A stretch of DNA of 64,000 nucleotides, from contig OW121847.1 in NCBI GenBank assembly GCA_933228895.1, positions 87,213,656 to 87,277,655 of the forward strand. The letters are read 5' to 3'. Every line of letters begins with the position of its first letter. Position 1 is the first letter of the stretch. Positions 58,236 through 64,000 of this stretch are shown one piece after another. Source of the stretch: Platycnemis pennipes (Eukaryota; Arthropoda; Insecta; Odonata; Platycnemididae). The position numbers and the translations under genes were made by a program. The notes under the pieces were generated by a model. The model was not told the DNA's origin, ran no database searches, and saw nothing but the letters and a program-made list of their open reading frames with translations.

Positions 58236-59883
58236 CATGGTTTTCGCATTTTCTTTAGGCATGCTTATAGTGTGTTCACATAGGAAGTAAGTAAAATGGC
58301 CGGAGACGCACACCTATAAATTACATATTCGCTACGCGGCGCTTATCAGGCGCGGATAACCACACCACATTCACAAATATATCAATACGCCTCAACTTTC
58401 AAATATTTACACTAACGAAAGGAAGTTAAAGTGTCGATAGAGTATTTCTTGGCGAATGAAAAAATTCTTGCAGTTAACTTCATGAATAAACCATTAAAGA
58501 CGCTAACCATAGGAGATTCACGATGTCGTATTTTTCTCATAGCTTTTCTAGTATATTCACACATAACATACACTTGTATTTATTATAACCGCGACATTAA
58601 AAAAATACATTAGCGTCAGCAATTCGAAATATAAATGCCATGATTAGTCAGACTTTTGGAAAAGTTACGAGAGAATAATGCATAGTTTTGTGGGCCCATA
58701 AAATATACATTATTCAAGCGTTAAACGTCATTACAGCCTCTGCAAGTACTAGAAAATCCTTACAGCTCTTTGCCTCTCCAAGTACTAGAATATCATCATT
58801 AGTGCACCCAAGGAGACTACTAATAAAATGAGAAACATTAAATATCCAATGGGTATATTCGGAGAAGTCAAAGATATTGCATATCCCTCCCATATTCCGA
58901 AAGTCATTACTATTTCATCAATGTGTTGGTGGGAATGCTTAAATATGGACAGCTCGCCTCAAGATTAAATGAATGGAAAATGTGTACCAGAAAAATTATC
59001 TAATTATAAAATTCAGATAACCAATCGTAAATTTTGGTAACGGATAGCAAACCTTGACAATGTCCCAGAAACAAAAATTGAACTAATTTGTTCCGTGCAA
59101 AACGACAGATTAGGATCATTTTATTGAATCAATCCTCGCTTAGAACAAGGGAGAGGATTGAGGAACTGATAACATTTTTTTAAAATTACGTTTTCTTTCC
59201 ATAAAAATTGAAAATCAGCGATTTTTTTGTCCAAGAGCGACGCCTTTGTTTGCGAGATAACGTAACTCGAATTCCCAAACGTTTACTCCGCATATTACAT
59301 CATCAAATGAGAAAAACATACTTCGTTATAAAGTAGAGGTACGTCGAGAATAATGGGTATGCTCAAATAACTGCTTCCTAAGGCATTTAAAATCTTTCAT
59401 TATTAAAATTACCGTTCTTTAATTTTCGTTCAGTACGATAGCGATCAAGGAGTAATGATTTTTATGAAAATAATTAATTTAAGGGGCTTCGTTTCAGGCT
59501 CATAGCTGGTTTATGTTGATTATTCCACGTAGAGGAGGAGGAGCATAATTCCGGTTAATATCACGGAGTGTGATTAAAATGACAGGTGCAATGTTGATGT
59601 TTTATATGGAGGAAGAATTGTGTTAACAGATAGGTAGGTTAAAAGCCAGTTCTAATAAATACTGAGCACGCCGATATTATAAATGACTTCTTTTCTAAAG
59701 AAATGTTTTATTTTTCTTCAGAGAGAAATACCATGTTCAAATAATAAAATACACACTCTATTTCTAGGAAAACATTTTCAGAGCTATATTTATTAGGTAC
59801 AGTGAAAAGAAATAGACTTGGTACTCTTCCATTCTAGTAATATTCTTTCTCAAAGTTCCAGAGTGTATCTTCACATTTAATCC
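58236..59883. other. No feature recognised
   Basis: AT-rich sequence without recognised repeats or coding motifs. Confidence 0.35.
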
Positions 59884-59968
59884 AAGTCTTAGCTTCTAGT
59901 TACAGTTTCTCATAAGTATCAAATTCCTATGAAGTACGAGTAAAGCCAAGTACGCCCTGGTTCTACTA
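59884..59968 (+). repeat. Direct repeat, left copy
   Basis: About 85 bp (AAGTCTTAGCTTCTAGTTAC through AAGCCAAGTACGCCCTGG) that recurs 670 bp downstream at 60554-60639 with few changes. Confidence 0.85.
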
Positions 59969-60553
59969 ATTAATTATAATTCTCCATTGGGAATTCAATT
60001 AGAAATATATACACTTCGAAAAAGTTATGTCAAAAAAACTTATTTTTTCTTGTGAAACCGCCAATGTATGTGTGTACTATGGACATTTTCTCTGCTTTAT
60101 AATTTGAACATTTGGAAAAATTGTTTGCAATATGCACACCAACACTAGAATGACGAAGAATTATCATCCAACTGTATTTTACCAAACATACAATGCCGAA
60201 GCGAGTTTGATTGCATTCAGCAATCAAAAGCATCCATTGAAGTCAAAGTACAACTACCAAAGACACCAAAATACCAATCCCCTTCATATTAAAACCCACC
60301 ATTCAAAAGGTGAAAATGCCGTTAGATCACGAATAAAATTTTTGTAATTCACCAATTAGTATGAAAATGTTGTCCTGCTTTTAACCGTTTTGTAAATATT
60401 CCCTTGTTATTAAACAACAAATAACCACTTCTAAAAATACATTTTTAATTGGTGATAATATTCTAAAAATATTAGTAAAATGTATTTTTATTACTAAGAG
60501 CTTACTTAAATCTGGAACTAAAATTAGCACATTTTAACCGATCAGGAAAAATG

Positions 60554-60639
60554 CAAGTCTTAGATTCTAGTTACAGTTTCTCATGAGTGTCAAATTCCTA
60601 TGCAGTACGAGTAAAGCCAAGTAGGCCCTGGTTCTACAA
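60554..60639 (+). repeat. Direct repeat, right copy
   Basis: About 85 bp matching 59884-59968 (AAGTCTTAGATTCTAGTTAC through AAGCCAAGTAGGCCCTGG). The 0.6 kb between the copies is AT-rich and unassigned. Together they could be ends of an unknown element or a dispersed family. Confidence 0.85.
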
Positions 60640-61080
60640 ATCATTGGTCATCTGCGCTATTCTAGATGTCTAACGGATGATTAATACATATTATAAGGAC
60701 GATTTCCCTATAACCAAGTCCAAGATTGCGTCCGAAGGTGGTAGTGTGCGTAACGCAACAAATATTTTAGCTGATTTGTCATGCTCTGGAGATGAGGCAG
60801 TTGATTCTTGGCGGTGAGCCAACTTTTCGAAACGAAATTCCGAAAAAGCAGGCTGGGTCACTCACGGGGGTCAAAGATCTGCCGGGTGCCATGAGGGATG
60901 TTGCCGGAGTCCGATGGGAGGAGGGGGCTATCGATAGGCAATTCCCCTAATAATATTCCTTACCCGCCAGACCCTCAGACATACTTTTCCCCCATGCTCT
61001 GCACTACATCTACATCATTGCTTGCAAACCGTCGATACGACGCACAGTGGGACCAAATGCCAGATAGATGGCCATAAGTC
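60640..61080. other. Left flank of the inverted-repeat structure
   Basis: Mixed sequence. At 61003-61020 ACTACATCTACATCA followed by TTGCTTGCAA resembles the reverse complement of a family-1 LINE tail (GTAGAT repeat and end of the hairpin). GCACAGTGGGACCAAATGCC at 61041-61060 may be the true left end of the inverted-repeat element, but its partner lies outside the window. Confidence 0.35.
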
Positions 61081-61204
61081 CTTAAATAAAACTTTCAAAT
61101 CTAGGTCTTCTATGCACTGCGTTGTCTTCTATGATAATGGCGCCACCAAGAAATGTAATTTACAGGTATATAAGTATGAAAATTTGCGCAAAAATCATTG
61201 TTAA
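61022..61204 (+). CDS. Short open frame in the left arm, possibly a relic
   Basis: A 60-codon frame whose last 35 codons (KSRSSMHCVVFYDNGATKKC, then NLQVYKYENLRKNHC and stop) align without gaps, including the Cys and stop, to a second frame in the diverged unit at about 61727-61835 (KSSPFVYDAVFSDDSVASKY, ILSGGRYEPAPKIQC, stop). Identity is low (about a third). Shared frame and stop could mean an ancestral coding exon or simple nucleotide homology. No family recognised. Confidence 0.2.
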   Translation: MQTVDTTHSGTKCQIDGHKSLNKTFKSRSSMHCVVFYDNGATKKCNLQVYKYENLRKNHC

Positions 61205-61951
61205 AGTGACTAGGTCGTAGCTTGCTTGTGTGTGCAAGCAAACCCGCAATTAGAAGGTCTATTTTAAAGTTGAATTGTAATGCACATACTCAATCGATTG
61301 TAATTTAGTAAAAAGAAATACCTTCCTCATAGTAAGTAGATAATATGCATACAAGTGAAAAGTTTATCAAGATTTTTTTTTGAACGTTATCTTCATTTTT
61401 TACAGTAAGTATTTTTCAACTTTTTTCGCGAAATTTTTGAAGAAAAAATTCAAAAAGTTGTATTGCCAGGCATTTCATCACCAAATAAGTTACATTAATT
61501 TGTAGCCAAAGATCTTAGCTATCGATTGATGAAAAAATATGCTGCAGTTTAGCAGCGCAATGTTATCATTTATGAAAATATGTAAACCACTTCAGCTATC
61601 ACGTTACGCGGGTTGCATATCACATGTAATAGCCCGTTACTTTTATCCGCTCAGTAGCGTCAAATTTATTCTAGTTTTGGGGGAGGTAACTGATGATTGT
61701 TAAATTTTCATTCTTTCTCTCCTTTCAAATCTAGTCCTTTCGTATACGATGCTGTCTTTTCTGATGATTCAGTCGCGAGTAAATACATTTTATCGGGAGG
61801 TAGGTATGAACCTGCGCCCAAAATTCAGTGTTGAAGTGACCAAAGCGCAGCTCACTCGTGTCGTGGAAGCAAACCCAGAATTTGTAGGTCTACTTTGAAG
61901 TTCAAACATAATTCACCAAGTGCATCGATTTTCATTCAGGAAAATGGAAAC
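61093..61951. repeat. Two diverged direct units, 630 bp apart, inside the left arm
   Basis: Units at about 61093-61320 and 61723-61951 both start TTTCAAATCTAG and share AAGTGAC, GCAAGCAAACC/GGAAGCAAACCC, TAGAAGGTCTA/TGTAGGTCTA, ATCGATT and a following GTAAGTA. The spacing, 630 bp, almost equals the 635 bp outer arm length, so the arm looks like a tandem array that has become inverted. Confidence 0.75.
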
Positions 61952-62735
61952 GTTTTTTCAAAGTAAGTACATATACGTATTTAATGAAAAAGTTTGAAAA
62001 ACAAATGTCTTTAACAGCGGCTTACAGGCCGCGTTGTGTGTTATATTTTTCGTAGTTGTCTGAGAAAATGTATAGCTATAACGATAATAATCCCTTCATA
62101 TTTATTTATGACTAATATTTATTTCGGCACATAATATTTACATGTATTTTACGTTTTACATTTATATTAATAGTTTTTTGCATTCATATATTTTCATAGA
62201 GAACCATAATTATTATAATTAACACTTTTATGTTTTCCATTTTCCTGAATGAAAATCGATGCACTTGGCGAATTATGTTTGAACTTCAAAGTAGACCTAC
62301 AAATTCTGGGTTTGCTTCCACGACACGAGTGAGCTGCGCTTTGGTCACTTCAACACTGAATTTTGGGCGCAGGTTCATACCTACCTCCCGATAAAATGTA
62401 TTTACTCGCGACTGAATCATCAGAAAAGACAGCATCGTATACGAAAGGACTAGATTTGAAAGGAGAGAAAGAATGAAAATTTAACAATCATCAGTTACCT
62501 CCCCCAAAACTAGAATAAATTTGACGCTACTGAGCGGATAAAAGTAACGGGCTATTAACGGGTAATTTGAGGTACTTTTGACCACATTTTAGGCACTTTC
62601 AATGTACTTAACGGCAACTGGCATCCAACCACAATATGTACACCTCTGCATATTTTCTTGTGCACCTTCTCGTCGAAATTGGACTATTAAGTCAATTGAA
62701 TGGAATCAGACGATACTTTGTGAAGAAGTGACAAG

Positions 62736-62944
62736 GTGTAAGAAAAGCCTACCGGTAATTGAGTAAAACCCTACCGGTTTCGATACAATGAGACGTATTT
62801 CGATACAACTAGACGATGTATTTTTTTCCCTTTTTATTGAGTAAAACTCTACCGGTTTCGACACTCTCGTGTCATTGTATCGAAACCGGTAGGGTTTTAC
62901 TCAATAAAAAGGGTGAAAAAATACATCGTCAAGTTTTCTTACAC
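62736..62944. mobile_element. 209 bp palindromic MITE-like element
   Basis: Bounded by GTGTAAGAAAA and its exact complement TTTTCTTACAC. Inside, 62812-62861 pairs with 62880-62930 around an 18-base loop, making a hairpin of about 50 bp. The motif GAGTAAAAC-CTACCGGTTT occurs twice directly (62761 and 62840) and once inverted (62882-62900). It lies in the part of the larger structure that lacks a left partner. No target-site duplication identified. Confidence 0.8.
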
Positions 62945-64000
62945 ATTGGAATATTAATCAGTCAATATTGCAGATGCTTGCTGCAATAAATATCCAATTA
63001 CTTCGGATATATAAATATGGTCAACAAATAAAAACAAAACCTCTCCAAAATAAAATAGGGCAAAAGAGGAAGAAGCAATTATTTTACGGTCTTGGTGTTC
63101 AATAGAAAATCGCCGTATCGGGAGACATAGTCTGGGTGCGAAAAGAACAAATTTATGTATTTACGGAATATAGTTTGGATCATACAAACTTATATTTAGA
63201 AAAGAAGTGAGTTCTGGTTTTGGGCTTCAAATGTGATTGAATTGATGCGTCAAAAAAGAGATGTAACATTATGCTACCATTACAGCGGACCACACTATAA
63301 ACATATTAGGTTGATGAGACACTTTTCACAATACCACGTATAAAATGTGTATTGTGCAAGTCCTCAAGAATGAAAATTTAACAATCATCAGTTACCTCCC
63401 CCAAAACTAGAATAAATTTTACGCTGATGAGCGGATAAAAGTAACGGGCTATTACATGTGATATGCACCCCGCGTAACGTGATAGCTGAAGTGATTTACA
63501 TATTTTCATAAATGATAACATTGCGCTGCTAAACTGCAGCATATGTTTTCATCAATCGATAGCTAAGATCTTTGGCTACAAATTAATGTAACTTATTTGG
63601 TGATGAAATGCCTGGCAATACAACTTTTTGAATTTTTTCTTCAAAAATTTCGCGAAAAAAGTTGAAAAATACTTACTGTAAAAAATGAAGATAACGTTCA
63701 AAAAAAAATCTTGATAAACTTTTCACTTGTATGCATATTATCTACTTACTATGAGGAAGGTATTACTTTTTACTAAATTACAATCAATTGAGTATGTGAA
63801 TTACAATTCAACTTTAAAATAGACCTTCTAATTGCGGGTTTGCTTGCATACACAAGCAAGCTACGACCTAGTCACTTTAACAATGATTTTTGCGCAAATT
63901 TTCATACTTATATACCTGTAAATTACATTTCTTGGTGGCGCCATTATCATAGAAGACAACGCAGTGCATAGAAGACCTAGATTTGAAAGTTTTATTTAAG

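Larger units (their letters stand above)
61081..64000. mobile_element. Nested long inverted-repeat element (Foldback-like), cut by window end
   Basis: The left outer arm, 61081-61715, is the reverse complement of 63366-64000, with equal length (635 bp) and few mismatches. The left inner arm, 61627-61951, is the reverse complement of 62233-62557 (325 bp each). The segment 61627-61715 belongs to both and so occurs three times. The centre (61952-62232) is an AT-rich loop of 281 bp. The 808 bp at 62558-63365 has no left counterpart and contains its own palindromic element. The right outer arm reaches the last base, so the structure continues. There is no transposase. Foldback-type transposon or long-hairpin RNA source are the two readings. 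Confidence 0.85.

Noticed and set aside
1..64000. CRISPR arrays, bacterial operons or integrated viral genes
   Set aside because: No short regularly spaced repeats, no dense coding and no capsid, envelope, protease or integrase motifs were seen; all reverse transcriptase matches are LINE type.

Overview
The window looks like gene-poor, AT-rich intergenic or intronic DNA from an animal nuclear genome, most likely an arthropod. The grounds are indirect: several non-LTR retrotransposon families, tRNA- and 5S-derived SINE-like repeats, short inverted-repeat DNA elements, and no bacterial features (no operons, no ribosome-binding sites, no dense coding). I recognise no intact host protein-coding gene. 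The longest open frames lie in low-complexity purine/pyrimidine tracts, GC-rich blocks or dead retrotransposons. The species cannot be named from the sequence.

The recognisable coding content is two families of decayed LINE. Family 1 is CR1/Jockey-superfamily-like: copies at 12041-14982, 20357-21000, 45114-45953 and 50158-51113, plus 3' tails at 39770-39945 and 46373-46615. Its 3' ends share a CCTGC...GCAGG hairpin followed by GTAGAT-type repeats. Family 2 is RTE-like, with an APE endonuclease: a near-full-length but broken copy at 43697-47836 and fragments at 15985-16078, 33905-34428 (minus), 49405-49770 and 52226-52440. The large RTE copy is split by a 1.5 kb composite insertion carrying two family-1 tails, flanked by a 5 bp duplication. 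The largest family-1 copy is itself split by a 541 bp inverted-repeat element.

RNA polymerase III-type repeats are scattered through 4.8-58 kb. One SINE family (best copy 33381-33716, with a perfect 12 bp target-site duplication) has at least six relatives on both strands. Other tRNA-like heads occur, one tandemly duplicated at 53313-53694. A 5S rRNA-like segment lies at 15511-15594, abutting a SINE in the opposite orientation. Short DNA elements with terminal inverted repeats are at 8302-8437, 13993-14533, 37232-37527 and 62736-62944.

Several blocks of 0.4-0.9 kb are sharply GC-rich and CpG-containing (about 1.97-2.8, 8.76-9.4, 22.4-23.1, 24.3-25.3, 29.9-30.4, 34.4-34.9, 51.5-52.2 and 54.6-55.2 kb); their role is unknown. 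A 0.65 kb GA-rich tandem tract is at 26.93-27.58 kb.

The most unusual structure is at the right end (61081-64000): nested, almost gap-free inverted repeats (635 bp arms around a second pair of 325 bp arms), with two diverged direct units 630 bp apart in the left arm, running off the window edge. It is either a Foldback-type transposon or a long-hairpin RNA locus. It is the best candidate here for something undescribed.
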